Shown here: positions 43,615-52,167 of the stretch, piece after piece
Numbering within the stretch: the first letter of the stretch is position 1
Layout: each line of letters opens with the position of its first letter
Origin: UTCFX2 sp002050125
Lineage (GTDB): Bacteria > Chloroflexota > Anaerolineae > Anaerolineales > UBA4823
Reading direction: 5' to 3'
Length of the DNA: 64,000 nucleotides
Assembly: GCA_027494035.1 (NCBI GenBank)
Contig: JAOSJQ010000001.1
Location: forward strand, 1,488,001 to 1,552,000
Notes under the pieces: model-generated
The model's database searches: none
Told to the model about the DNA's origin: nothing
What the model saw: only the letters and a program-made list of their open reading frames with translations
Translations under genes and position numbers: made by a program

Positions 43615-44211
43615 TTACTGGCGCAGGGCTTTCTCTTCTGCGAGACGGAGTTCTGCGGGTGTGTTCACGTTCATGAAGCTGGACAGGTCCGGGTCGAATG
43701 CCTCGATCTGATGCCGGCGCATTAATACGATGTTTGCCCGGCTGAACCAGGCGTCCACGCGCCATTTATCCGCGTCGATGGCTGCCTTGATGTGTGGCAG
43801 GCAGGCGGCGCAACGATAGACGGCGTGAAAAGGCTCTACGCCATCGCCGAGGTGCGGAACCACCGCATCCGCCATTTTTTCAAGCAGCAAATCGCGCTCA
43901 GCCGCGAGTAGTTCCGGACTGATGAACGGCATGTCGCAGGCGACGATGGCTGCCAGGGGCTGTGTGGCGGCGCTCAGGGCGGTGTACAGCCCGCCGAGCG
44001 CGCCGCGCCCGGGGATCAAATCGGGCGCCAGCGGCAATCCGGTGAACTGGTAGGCGGCAGGATGGTTGGTGGTGATGATCATTTCTGCGGCGATCGGTTT
44101 GAGGCGCTCGATCATGCGCAGAATGAGCGGTTGTCCCAAAAAGGGCACCAGACCCTTATCCTGTCCCATGCGGCGCGATTCGCCGCCAGCCTGAATGACA
44201 ACCGTCAGCAT
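43615..44211 (-). CDS. mobA: Molybdenum cofactor guanylyltransferase
   Basis: A 198-residue nucleotidyltransferase. The signature MLTVVIQAGGESRRMGQDKG matches the MobA consensus LAGGxSxRMGxDK. The nucleotide-binding VACDMPFISPELL and LIPGRGALGGLYTAL segments follow. It attaches GMP to molybdopterin. I chose ATG 44211, which is 7 nt after a TATAAT box (leaderless); an in-frame start 36 nt further upstream would extend the N-terminus past the conserved start. No molybdoenzyme is encoded in this window. Confidence 0.88.
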   Translation of the reverse strand: MLTVVIQAGGESRRMGQDKGLVPFLGQPLILRMIERLKPIAAEMIITTNHPAAYQFTGLPLAPDLIPGRGALGGLYTALSAATQPLAAIVACDMPFISPELLAAERDLLLEKMADAVVPHLGDGVEPFHAVYRCAACLPHIKAAIDADKWRVDAWFSRANIVLMRRHQIEAFDPDLSSFMNVNTPAELRLAEEKALRQ

Positions 44212-44218
44212 GGTTTTG

Positions 44219-44224
44219 ATTATA
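44219..44224 (-). promoter_or_regulatory. -10 box of mobA
   Basis: Minus-strand TATAAT ending 7 nt before ATG 44211. An ATGAAA lies about 17 nt further upstream as a possible -35. Confidence 0.6.
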
Positions 44225-44284
44225 ATAGAAGAACAAAGGAATTTCATCGTAAGCTAAAAGAGGGGCGATTGTTTTAGTGGCGAT

Positions 44285-44320
44285 GCTGACCTGCTCGGCT
44301 GCAAGAGGCGAGAGGTCAGC
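44285..44320 (+). promoter_or_regulatory. Leader hairpin upstream of the radical-SAM gene
   Basis: GCTGACCT (44285-44292) pairs with AGGTCAGC (44313-44320), extended by CTCG/CGAG with a bulged G. It ends a few bases before AGGAG and the ATG, so it could influence ribosome access. Confidence 0.4.
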
Positions 44321-44335
44321 GCAGGAGTGTGTGAA

Positions 44336-45448
44336 ATGACTACGGTATCCGATGTGTTGGATTCAATGACGGTGGAAGGGGAACTCTACGAGACGCTGGA
44401 AGACCAGGAGCTGCGCTGTTTTGCGTGCGGGCACCGCTGCCTGATCCGACCTGGGCGGCGGGGAATCTGCCAGGTGCGCTTCAATCGAGATGGCAAGCTA
44501 TGGGTGCCCTGGGGCTATGTGGCGGCGCTGCAAGTTGACCCGATCGAAAAGAAGCCTTTTTCCCATGTGTACCCGGGCGCGGAGGCGTTGACCTTTGGCA
44601 TGTTGGGTTGTGATTTTCACTGCGGCTACTGCCAGAACTATCTCACCTCGCAGGCGCTGCGCGACCCGGCTTCCGACGATTCTGTCGCGTTAGTGAGGCG
44701 GATTTTGCCTGAAGCCATGGTGCAGCTTGCCCAGCGCGCCGGCGCAGAAGTGATTGCTTCATCCTATAACGAGCCGCTCATCACTTCGGAATGGGCGGTG
44801 AGCATCTTCCGCAAAGCGCAGGAAGCCGGGCTGAAATGTGTGTTCGTCTCCAATGGAAATGCGACCCCTGAAGTCCTCGATTATCTGCGCCCGTATCTAT
44901 CCGCGATGAAAATCGATCTAAAGACCATGCAGGATCGCCAGTACCGCAGCCTGGGCGGCGTTCTGCAACACGTGTTGGACAGCATCCAGATGGCGCACGA
45001 TCGCGGGCTATGGGTGGAGGTGGTGACCCTGGTCGTGCCGGGGTTCAACGACAGCACCGATGAACTGATGGACGCTGCGCGCTTTATCGCCTCGGTTTCG
45101 CCGGAGGTGCCCTGGCACGTCACTGCTTTTCACCCCGACTATAAGATGACCGACCCGCCGCCTACCTCGGTCAGCACGCTGCTGCGGGCGGCTGAGATCG
45201 GGCAGGAAGCCGGGCTGAATTACGTTTATGCGGGGAACATCCCGGGCCGGGTGGGAGAGTACGAAAGCACCTATTGCCCCGGCTGCGGTGAGAAGGTGAT
45301 CGGGCGCCGCAGTTTTGTCATCCAGAGCTACCGATTGACGGCGCAGGGCGATTGTCCAAAATGCGGAACGCACATCCCCGGGCTGTGGAGCGCTGAACCC
45401 GAGGGGGTGCGCCTGAACCGCGCTGGGATGCCCCGCCCGGTTTATTGA
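44336..45448 (+). CDS. amrS: AmmeMemoRadiSam-system radical SAM enzyme
   Basis: A 370-residue radical SAM protein. The Fe-S motif CDFHCGYC (C-x3-C-x2-C) is near residue 94, preceded by the zinc-like CFACGHRCLIRPGRRGICQVR and followed by the VFVSNGNATPE and IDLKTM motifs typical of pyruvate-formate-lyase-activating-type enzymes. The C-terminus has a C-x2-C zinc ribbon (CPGCGEK ... CPKCG). The family is named for its usual co-occurrence with AMMECR1 and MEMO genes; neither is in this window. ATG 44336 has AGGAG 8 nt upstream. Its stop overlaps the convergent GNAT gene by 7 nt. Confidence 0.85.
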   Translation: MTTVSDVLDSMTVEGELYETLEDQELRCFACGHRCLIRPGRRGICQVRFNRDGKLWVPWGYVAALQVDPIEKKPFSHVYPGAEALTFGMLGCDFHCGYCQNYLTSQALRDPASDDSVALVRRILPEAMVQLAQRAGAEVIASSYNEPLITSEWAVSIFRKAQEAGLKCVFVSNGNATPEVLDYLRPYLSAMKIDLKTMQDRQYRSLGGVLQHVLDSIQMAHDRGLWVEVVTLVVPGFNDSTDELMDAARFIASVSPEVPWHVTAFHPDYKMTDPPPTSVSTLLRAAEIGQEAGLNYVYAGNIPGRVGEYESTYCPGCGEKVIGRRSFVIQSYRLTAQGDCPKCGTHIPGLWSAEPEGVRLNRAGMPRPVY

Positions 45449-46473
45449 GGCGGCTCTAAAACTGCGCGGACGACGTACCGGTCGATCCCCCCAAAACGGT
45501 ATTTATAATCTTCAGCGCCGCGCATGAAGTCGAAGCTGAGGCGTCCGTTTTCGATTGCCCATTTGAGCAGGTGACCCAGCAGCACCCAGCCGCCTGAGAG
45601 CTCGCGAAAGTCGAAATTGATGCCCGAATTGTAGACCCAAATGTGCCCGTCAAAGTCGAAGTTCAGGTATCCAGCCGCTTTTTGCCCCCCGCATTCGAGG
45701 AAGGCGAGCTGAAGCCAGCCAGCCTGGAAGGCGGTGTGGATGGCGGCGCGCATCTGGCTCCGCATCACATCGGTCAGGAAACTGCTCTTTGCGGGGTCCT
45801 GCGCCATCAGGCTCAAAAAGTCATCGATCTCGCGATCCAGCGTTGCTTCATCGTCGACAATGTACCAGCGCACCGGAGGCTGGTATTCCTCCGCCCGGCG
45901 CATTTTACGCCGGATCTCATGGCGTTGTTTCTTGTCGATCTGCGCCAGGTATGCCTCCCAGTCCCCTGGGAGGGGGATGTATGGGCAGGGCTGCAACTGT
46001 TCCTGGCGATACGACCAGCCCAGTTCTTTTGCGGCTGCCTTAAGCGCCGGCAGCGTTGGCGAGGCGTCCGGCAGGTTATATAGATCAAGAACCTGCCAGG
46101 AGGGTTCAGCCAGGCGTGGGAGAAACTGCAGAAGCGCCTGGGCGAACTCGGGCAGGTCTGGCGTGCGGACGATAAAATCCAGGTAGTCGGAGATCTCGAT
46201 GCTGCCGAGCAGCATCAAGGCGGGCTGGGCAGCGCGGTTCTGGGTGCGGAACAGCGGGGCAATCCCGACCAGTTCGCCGTCCTGGCGGGTGGCGGTCAGG
46301 ATGCACAACTCGCCATGCGGCCATTCTCCGCCGCCGAGCGTTTCCCACCAGGTGCGCAGGTATTCAAACCGTAAGAACGGCACATGACTTGCACTGCAAC
46401 AGGATAACAATTCGTTCCATGATTCGGCGATTTGGTCAGCTTCGGTGATGTTTCTAAGGACTTTAATCTGCAT
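45442..46473 (-). CDS. GNAT-fold acetyltransferase (FemAB/BcsL-like)
   Basis: A 343-residue double-GNAT protein. It has the N-terminal MQIKVLRNITEADQIAESW segment seen in this family, an internal RHEIRRKMRRAEE region, and a C-terminal GNAT domain with DFRELSGGWVLLGHLLKWA and FDFMRGAEDYKYRFG, motifs seen in CelD/BcsL-like acetyltransferases involved in polysaccharide or cell-envelope modification. I chose ATG 46473 because similarity begins there; a start 33 nt upstream is possible. It is convergent with the radical-SAM gene. Confidence 0.78.
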   Translation of the reverse strand: MQIKVLRNITEADQIAESWNELLSCCSASHVPFLRFEYLRTWWETLGGGEWPHGELCILTATRQDGELVGIAPLFRTQNRAAQPALMLLGSIEISDYLDFIVRTPDLPEFAQALLQFLPRLAEPSWQVLDLYNLPDASPTLPALKAAAKELGWSYRQEQLQPCPYIPLPGDWEAYLAQIDKKQRHEIRRKMRRAEEYQPPVRWYIVDDEATLDREIDDFLSLMAQDPAKSSFLTDVMRSQMRAAIHTAFQAGWLQLAFLECGGQKAAGYLNFDFDGHIWVYNSGINFDFRELSGGWVLLGHLLKWAIENGRLSFDFMRGAEDYKYRFGGIDRYVVRAVLEPPQ

Positions 46474-46514
46474 GTTCACTCTGATTGCTTGCGAATTAAG
46501 CAGCATTTTACCAG

Positions 46515-46520
46515 TATAAT
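46515..46520 (+). promoter_or_regulatory. -10 box of the 10-codon leader ORF
   Basis: TATAAT preceded by AG, ending exactly 7 nt before ATG 46528. No -35 hexamer was convincing. Confidence 0.55.
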
Positions 46521-46527
46521 TGTTTGG

Positions 46528-46560
46528 ATGACAGCCAGGGCGTCGGAAAACTCGGCATGA
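46528..46560 (+). CDS. Candidate leaderless 10-residue leader peptide
   Basis: ATG 46528 lies at the predicted transcription start and encodes MTARASENSA, ending in a TGA that overlaps the downstream ATG as ATGA (46557-46560). The main gene lacks a Shine-Dalgarno, so ribosomes terminating at TGA could restart at the overlapping ATG. This repeats the arrangement at 6812-6867. Peptide function is unknown. Confidence 0.4.
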   Translation: MTARASENSA

Positions 46561-48950
46561 CCGCCACTTTTGACCTCAATCTTCTGCCGATTGCACGCTA
46601 CGGGGGGCGAGATTACCCCGAAATGGTGGGGGTGTATTTCTCGGAACCGCCCCGCCGGGCTGCGCGCGGACGCAGCCAGGACCGCCTGGTGCTTTATCTG
46701 GCGTTCGAAGGCAATTCGCCGCTTACACCCGACGCGCGCGATCAGGCGCTGGCGCATCTGGCGCAACTCTACTACCGCACCACCGGCTCGGTGACCGCTG
46801 CACTGCGCAAAACCGCAGAAGAACTCAACAGCCTTTTGCTCGAGCGCAACCGCCAGCTTGGATCGAATCGCCAGTGCGTGGGTCTGTTGACGCAGGCGGT
46901 GTTGCGCGCGGAGCGCATCTTTATCGCTCAATCGGGTCAAACTCATATTTACCTGATCGCCGGGGATGGTCTTCACCATATCTATGACCCGGAACTGGCG
47001 GGCCGCGGATTAGGGCTGGTGCGCGCATCCACGGTGAGCTTCAGTCAGGTGGACTTTAAAGTAAACGACGTGCTGCTGCTGGCTGCCCAGCCATCGCAAG
47101 CCTGGAGCCCAACTGCGCTGGCAAGTGTGCACAGTCAGGGGCCCGAAAGTCTACGGCGGCGGCTGTTCTCTCAGACAACCGATGATTTAAACGCCGTAGC
47201 GCTGCAAGCCAAGCAGGGAAAAGGCAAGTTTATTTTGCTGCGCCAGCCCGCGCCGGGGGCTGCACCTGCCCCGGCTGCCCCGGCTGCGCCGGCGCCCGCC
47301 GCCTCAGCGCCGGCGGCGCCCATGCCGAAAGCCGAACCAGTTACCCCGCCCTTCCTCGAAACCGCGGTTCCGGTCGCTGAAGACCAGATCCCTCAAGTGG
47401 AAGCGGGGCAGGTCGGAGACGTAGCCGCAGCCGAGGCTCAACTTGAAGCAGAGCCGGCGGAAATCGAAGCTGCGGTGGTTGCGGCGGAGGTTGAACCCGC
47501 GCTTGACGGCGGGGGCGATTCTCCGCCGGTTGCGGCTGACGTTCCCAAAGCCGCCGCACCTCAGATAGCCCGGGTTTTGGGCTTACCCGGAGAAGCCGCG
47601 CCTCAGGCGTCTCCAGACCGGACGCGCAGACCTTCATCCATTAGGACGGCTCTGGCTGGGATTGGCGCATCCATAAGACAAGGCTCCAGCCGTGTTCTGG
47701 GGGGTATGCGAACTTTCCTGGGGCGGGCGCTTCCGGACGAGAGTTTTCTGAACATCCCTTCGGGCGCGATGGCGATGATTGCAATCGCGGTTCCGGTCGT
47801 AATTGTGACGGCGGCGAGCATGGTCTATTTTCGGCTGGGCCGGGCAGTCCAGTATGATTTGCTTTCTACGCAGGCTCGGCAGATGGCGCTTCAAGCTATG
47901 GAACAAAACGATCAGGCAGCGCGCCGGGCTGACTTGGGCGCCGCGCTTGCGCAACTCCAGAAGGCGGAAGTCTATGCTTCCACGCTCGAGGAAGAGGCAT
48001 TGATACAGGATCTGCGCGTTCAGGTGCGCAATGCGCTGGACGAACTCGACTATGTGCGCCGGGTGAACTACCAGCCGGCGATAGTGGGCGGGCTGCCGGT
48101 GACCAGCAACATCGTTGGGATTGCCGCGTTCGATGACGAACTTTTTTTGTTGGACGGCGCCAGCGGGAGCGTATTACGAGCTGTTCTGACCGGTCAGGGC
48201 TACCAGCTCGACTACACCTTTCAATGCCAGCCGGGCAAATATAGCGAGATTGTTGTGGGGCCCCTGGTTGAAGTGATCGCTTGGCCAGCCGGTTATTCAC
48301 CGCCTGCCAAGGTGATCGCGTCCGACACATCCGGAAACGTGCTCTATTGCCGTCCGGATGAACCGCCGGTCGCCGAGCGGCTGACCCCTCCCGAGACGGA
48401 TAACTGGGGGAACATTCCGCAGGCTGCGCTCGACCAGGGCGACTACTATGCACTGGATTTGCCATCGAACGGCGTTTGGATCTACTGGCGCAGCAATTTT
48501 GGCGAGCCGCCGGCGATGTTTTTCGACAAAGGAATTCCGCCTCTGCAGGATGCGCGCGACATGTTGGTCGATCGTGACGACTTGTACCTGCTGCAAATGG
48601 ACGGCAGCATGATTATGTGCGCGCGCGACAGCCTGATCGTGGCGCCGACAAATTGTGCGAGCCAGGCTTATATCGATAGGCGACCCGGTCGAGAGAACCT
48701 TCCACTGGCGCCGTCGTCCCCGTTCATCCAGATCATTTCCACGCCGCCGCCGGACCCGTCGCTTTACTTGCTCGAACCGCTTGAACATGCGGTCTATCAT
48801 TTCTCCCTGCGCAGCCTGGCGTTTCAGCGACAATATCTGCCGGAGACGCCGCTGCCAGCGCGCCAAGCCAGCGCGTTCGCGATCAACAGCAGCCGCCGGT
48901 ATCTGTACACGGCTCTGGGAAACCAGATATTCTATGCCGCGATGCCGTGA
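46557..48950 (+). CDS. PP2C-fold pseudophosphatase with TM helix and C-terminal beta-propeller-like domain
   Basis: A 797-residue membrane protein. The first 230 residues follow the PP2C pattern (VGLLTQAVLRAERIFIAQSG, THIYLIAGDG, NDVLLLAAQPSQAW) but the metal-binding acids are absent: the GDS and SDG motifs are replaced by SGQ/T and AQP. A long Ala/Pro/Glu-rich linker (about 230-350) precedes one TM helix at about 402-424, then a coiled segment and about 370 residues of repeated beta-strands (WPAGYSPPAKVIASD, GVWIYWRSN, FAINSSRRYLYTALG) resembling a beta-propeller. A cytoplasmic sensor/scaffold with an extracytoplasmic ligand domain is plausible but inferred. Confidence 0.55.
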   Translation: MTATFDLNLLPIARYGGRDYPEMVGVYFSEPPRRAARGRSQDRLVLYLAFEGNSPLTPDARDQALAHLAQLYYRTTGSVTAALRKTAEELNSLLLERNRQLGSNRQCVGLLTQAVLRAERIFIAQSGQTHIYLIAGDGLHHIYDPELAGRGLGLVRASTVSFSQVDFKVNDVLLLAAQPSQAWSPTALASVHSQGPESLRRRLFSQTTDDLNAVALQAKQGKGKFILLRQPAPGAAPAPAAPAAPAPAASAPAAPMPKAEPVTPPFLETAVPVAEDQIPQVEAGQVGDVAAAEAQLEAEPAEIEAAVVAAEVEPALDGGGDSPPVAADVPKAAAPQIARVLGLPGEAAPQASPDRTRRPSSIRTALAGIGASIRQGSSRVLGGMRTFLGRALPDESFLNIPSGAMAMIAIAVPVVIVTAASMVYFRLGRAVQYDLLSTQARQMALQAMEQNDQAARRADLGAALAQLQKAEVYASTLEEEALIQDLRVQVRNALDELDYVRRVNYQPAIVGGLPVTSNIVGIAAFDDELFLLDGASGSVLRAVLTGQGYQLDYTFQCQPGKYSEIVVGPLVEVIAWPAGYSPPAKVIASDTSGNVLYCRPDEPPVAERLTPPETDNWGNIPQAALDQGDYYALDLPSNGVWIYWRSNFGEPPAMFFDKGIPPLQDARDMLVDRDDLYLLQMDGSMIMCARDSLIVAPTNCASQAYIDRRPGRENLPLAPSSPFIQIISTPPPDPSLYLLEPLEHAVYHFSLRSLAFQRQYLPETPLPARQASAFAINSSRRYLYTALGNQIFYAAMP

Positions 48951-48964
48951 AAAAGCGGGGCAGG

Positions 48965-50134
48965 CTAAGGCGCTATCGTATTCGTCGGCCAGGGGGTTAG
49001 CGTTACCTGAGGGGTGATTGCTCCTGGTGATTCGGTTGCGAGCTGAGTGCTTTGCGGGGGCGGGCTGGTGGGGCTGGATGGCGCTGTTACCGCGCTGGTT
49101 TCCTCGGGGCTGGGGATGACTGCCGGCTGCGTGACTGCAGTCGTAACGGGCAGCGTGGCAGTTGCTTGCAGACCGGTTATTCGGCGGTAGAACAGCGCCC
49201 CCCCTGCCAATCCGATCAGAATCAGGAGCAGTACGATCAACCCCAGGGCGGCTAAAAGCCAACTGCGGGTTTTGTTTTGGACGGGCAGGGCGGAGATCGA
49301 AATTGGCTGGGTGGCTTCTGGGAGCGTTTCGGGCAGGCGCAACGCGACCAGTGTGATGTTGTCGTGCCCGCCGCGCTGATTTGCCAGGTCGACCAGTTTC
49401 TGTAAAGCCTGTTCTTGAGGAGTTGTTTGAAACTGGCGGAGAATTTCCTCGTCGCTGACCAGGTCCGTCAGACCGTCGCTGCACAGCAGGATCTGGTCGC
49501 TGGGGCGTAAGTGTAATCCCTGGTTGGCTTCGGATCGTTCAGCGCTTTCGCCTGGGGCAAGGCGCAGCCGCGTGTCTGGATTGACCGGCTGCTTGGAACC
49601 CAGATAACGCCGAATGACATGCGCGTTTGGGTGTTCTTTGCTGTTCTCGGGTTTCAGTAAGCCGGCATCGATGGCTTCTTGAATCCAGGTATGGTCGATC
49701 GAGATTTTCTGGATATTGCCGTCGCGCAGCAGATAGATGCGCGAATCGCCGACATAAGCGATGAAAAGCCGGTCGCCCACGATCATCGCGCAGGCGCAGG
49801 TCGCTCCCATGCCTTTCTTTTCGGGGCTGCTCTCGGCTTGCACCAGAATCTCCTGGCTAGAACGCATGATCGATTCGCGTAGGGTCTGGATGGGGTTTGC
49901 CGCATTGCTTGCCGCAACTGCCTGGCTGACAGTTTCCACGACCATTTCCGCGGCGATTTCGCCGGCGCGGTGACCGCCGATCCCATCCGATACAATGGCG
50001 AACAGCACGGGCTGCGGGCGCTCGCCCTCGGTGCGAAACGCGGCGACGGCATAGCGATCTTCATTGTTCTTCCCGCTCATGCCTGGGTGTGAGAGAGCAG
50101 AGGCTTTTAGATGAGCGCGTTCTGCAGGTATCAT
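48965..50134 (-). CDS. Membrane-anchored PP2C-family Ser/Thr phosphatase
   Basis: A 389-residue protein. The cytoplasmic PP2C domain (about 1-260) keeps the metal acids: NNEDRYAV, AIVSDGIGGHRAGE, FIAYVGDSRIYLLRDG, LLCSDGLTDLV and GGHDNITLV. A TM helix (about 285-307) is followed by an extracytoplasmic Thr/Pro-rich tail. It dephosphorylates Ser/Thr-phosphorylated proteins and is usually paired with PknB-like kinases, though none is in this window. Its ATG overlaps the TGA of the VWA-FHA gene (TGATG), so the two are translationally coupled. A longer open frame upstream is out of family. Confidence 0.92.
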   Translation of the reverse strand: MIPAERAHLKASALSHPGMSGKNNEDRYAVAAFRTEGERPQPVLFAIVSDGIGGHRAGEIAAEMVVETVSQAVAASNAANPIQTLRESIMRSSQEILVQAESSPEKKGMGATCACAMIVGDRLFIAYVGDSRIYLLRDGNIQKISIDHTWIQEAIDAGLLKPENSKEHPNAHVIRRYLGSKQPVNPDTRLRLAPGESAERSEANQGLHLRPSDQILLCSDGLTDLVSDEEILRQFQTTPQEQALQKLVDLANQRGGHDNITLVALRLPETLPEATQPISISALPVQNKTRSWLLAALGLIVLLLILIGLAGGALFYRRITGLQATATLPVTTAVTQPAVIPSPEETSAVTAPSSPTSPPPQSTQLATESPGAITPQVTLTPWPTNTIAP

Positions 50135-52098
50135 CAAGCGGTTTCCTTGGGTTGCTGGTCTGGTTCTGCGGATTCCGGGTTGGTTTCCAGCGCAATCGCG
50201 GGTTTGAGCGCCTGGACGGGCTGCCGGATGGTGAAGCGGAATCCGACCCGGCCGAAATGGACCAGGTCGCCGTTTTGAAGGCAAACTTCTTCGTTTGAGA
50301 TAGGGTTAAAATTGATCCAGGTACCGCTAATTGAACCCATGTCAGCCAGCCAGAAACTGCCATCGGATTTGTGCGTCAGGCGGGCATGTACGCCTTCGAT
50401 GCAGTCGCCGGTAAGCACCAGCGCGGCCTGTTTGGAATCGCTCCCCAGCAAGGTTTCATCGGAGTGAATTGGGATCGGAGGACCTTCGGCTGCCTGATCG
50501 CCTTCGGTCACTCGATGGAGGAAAGCCGGGGCGTTTGGAATGGTAGGCGGTTCCGGATGGCGCCGCCGCGCAGCCCACCCCGGCAGGCTTCGCCCGTGAC
50601 CTTCGCTCGTCTCGAAAACCGAATGGGTGACTGGATCCAGTTTGCGCCAGCGGTGCGCGGCGCGCTGCGCAACCGGTCGCAGCCTCCCGCCCAGAACCAG
50701 GATCAGAAACAGGAAGCCGCCCGCCAGAATCAGCAGGATGACGGTGATCAGCAGCAGGTTTTGCCGCAGGACGAACCACGGGTCAGCCTGGAGCCGTTCG
50801 ACGGTGATCTGTACCGGAACGCTGATGCTGTCTCCAGTGAGCCCCAATTCATCCCTAACTTCGACCTGGATCTGGTGGCTGGCGTCGCTGGTGTAGTCGT
50901 CCAATTTCCAGGTGAACTGGTCAAACGGGGCGGCGCTGTTCTCGGCGACAACCACCCCGTCAATGAGCAGCGCGCTGTGCGCCAGTCCGCGTTTGCGCCC
51001 ATCTGGAAAGTCGAACACAACTTGCAGGGTGACTTCTTTGGGAAACAGAAAATCAGCGGGATCATCGCCCGGCGGGAGCGCCAGCGAGTCGGCGTTTTTC
51101 ATCGCCTCCGGCATCTGGCGTTCGATCACAATCGGCGGGGAGATAAAAGCCGGTTCGGGCGGCAGTAAATCTACCCGGAACGTCTGCGAATTGGATAGGA
51201 CGGTCTCTTCATTCATCTGCACCTGAGCCGCAAACTGGTGTTCACCGCTCAATCCGACTTTTGATTGATACTCGATGCGGTAAATTTTGCGCACGGCTTC
51301 CAGGTATTCTTCTGGGTCGGGGAGGGTTTGCTCTCCGCTGAAGGTGAAGACCCGCCCTCCGGTGCTTCCGGCTAACGCAATAAGTTTCTGCGCCGATTGG
51401 GTGGTCAGGGCGCCGGAGGAGGCTACCATCCAGAGGTGAATGATAATGCCCTGTTGGCGCGCCTGATCCAGCACGTCTTTCAGCGCCTGGTCGATTTCGC
51501 CTTCAACGGAGGAGGTGATCAGCAGGATCACCCGCCCCATCCCCGGGCGGGGAGTGGGGTCTGCCGCCAGAGACGCCGCACGGGCAAGCGTATCCAGCGA
51601 GGGTCGGGCGGTGCGGTCATCTACTTGATCCGCCTCCAGGGTTTCCAGAAATTTGGCGGGATCGGCAGTATGACTGATCGAAGCTCCATCGGTGATCAAC
51701 AGGCTCCAGTCATCGGTGGAGGTGCCCAGGCGGCTGCGCGCCCACCCTTGCAGGCTTTGTTTGATCATATCGAAGCGTGAAACAGCTTGGAAATTGCGGA
51801 TGGCGAAAGCCGGTCCCGGGTTGATCGCAACGACGACCTGCACGCCAGGTCGCAGCGTCTCGATCTTTTCAACCGGCAGGAGCGCCTCCCCTTCGAGCAC
51901 GGATACCTGCACCGGCTGCAGACCGTCCACAAAGCGCCCGCCGGTATCATAAACGTCGAGATAAGCGCTGATCGTTGGGAAAACGCTCGCATCCGGCGCG
52001 CTGAGACGGGCGGTCAACCCGGATTGAGCGGCTGCCGGCAATGTGGTGATTATGAGGCACAGCAACAGGATAACCCATCCGCGCAGGCGGATATACAT
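50134..52098 (-). CDS. Secreted-VWA/TM/FHA-domain signalling protein
   Basis: A 654-residue single-pass membrane protein. It has a signal peptide (about 1-25, AAAQSGLTARL at the cleavage region), an extracytoplasmic VWA-like domain (90-280), a beta-sandwich region, a TM helix (about 460-482) and a C-terminal cytoplasmic FHA domain (about 555-630: DETLLGSDSKQAALVL, SISGTWIN). The VWA domain lacks the MIDAS motif (AINPGPA instead of DxSxS). FHA domains bind phosphothreonine; here they likely recruit phosphoproteins acted on by the coupled PP2C gene. The ATG lies 6 nt after a TAAAAT box (leaderless). Confidence 0.85.
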   Translation of the reverse strand: MYIRLRGWVILLLCLIITTLPAAAQSGLTARLSAPDASVFPTISAYLDVYDTGGRFVDGLQPVQVSVLEGEALLPVEKIETLRPGVQVVVAINPGPAFAIRNFQAVSRFDMIKQSLQGWARSRLGTSTDDWSLLITDGASISHTADPAKFLETLEADQVDDRTARPSLDTLARAASLAADPTPRPGMGRVILLITSSVEGEIDQALKDVLDQARQQGIIIHLWMVASSGALTTQSAQKLIALAGSTGGRVFTFSGEQTLPDPEEYLEAVRKIYRIEYQSKVGLSGEHQFAAQVQMNEETVLSNSQTFRVDLLPPEPAFISPPIVIERQMPEAMKNADSLALPPGDDPADFLFPKEVTLQVVFDFPDGRKRGLAHSALLIDGVVVAENSAAPFDQFTWKLDDYTSDASHQIQVEVRDELGLTGDSISVPVQITVERLQADPWFVLRQNLLLITVILLILAGGFLFLILVLGGRLRPVAQRAAHRWRKLDPVTHSVFETSEGHGRSLPGWAARRRHPEPPTIPNAPAFLHRVTEGDQAAEGPPIPIHSDETLLGSDSKQAALVLTGDCIEGVHARLTHKSDGSFWLADMGSISGTWINFNPISNEEVCLQNGDLVHFGRVGFRFTIRQPVQALKPAIALETNPESAEPDQQPKETA

Positions 52099-52104
52099 AG
52101 CGGA

Positions 52105-52110
52105 ATTTTA
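52105..52110 (-). promoter_or_regulatory. -10 box of the VWA-FHA gene
   Basis: Minus-strand TAAAAT, preceded by TGTGC, ending 6 nt before ATG 52098. A leaderless transcript is predicted. Confidence 0.55.
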
Positions 52111-52127
52111 GCACAGATGTAGAGAAA

Positions 52128-52160
52128 GATGCCTGCGCAGATGAGGCTTGCGCAGGCATC
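52128..52160 (-). terminator. Intrinsic terminator
   Basis: A perfect 12-bp stem GATGCCTGCGCA ... TGCGCAGGCATC with a 9-nt loop. On the minus strand it is followed by TTTCTC, so it terminates the membrane-protein transcript upstream of the VWA-FHA promoter. Confidence 0.8.
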
Positions 52161-52167
52161 GCGTCGA

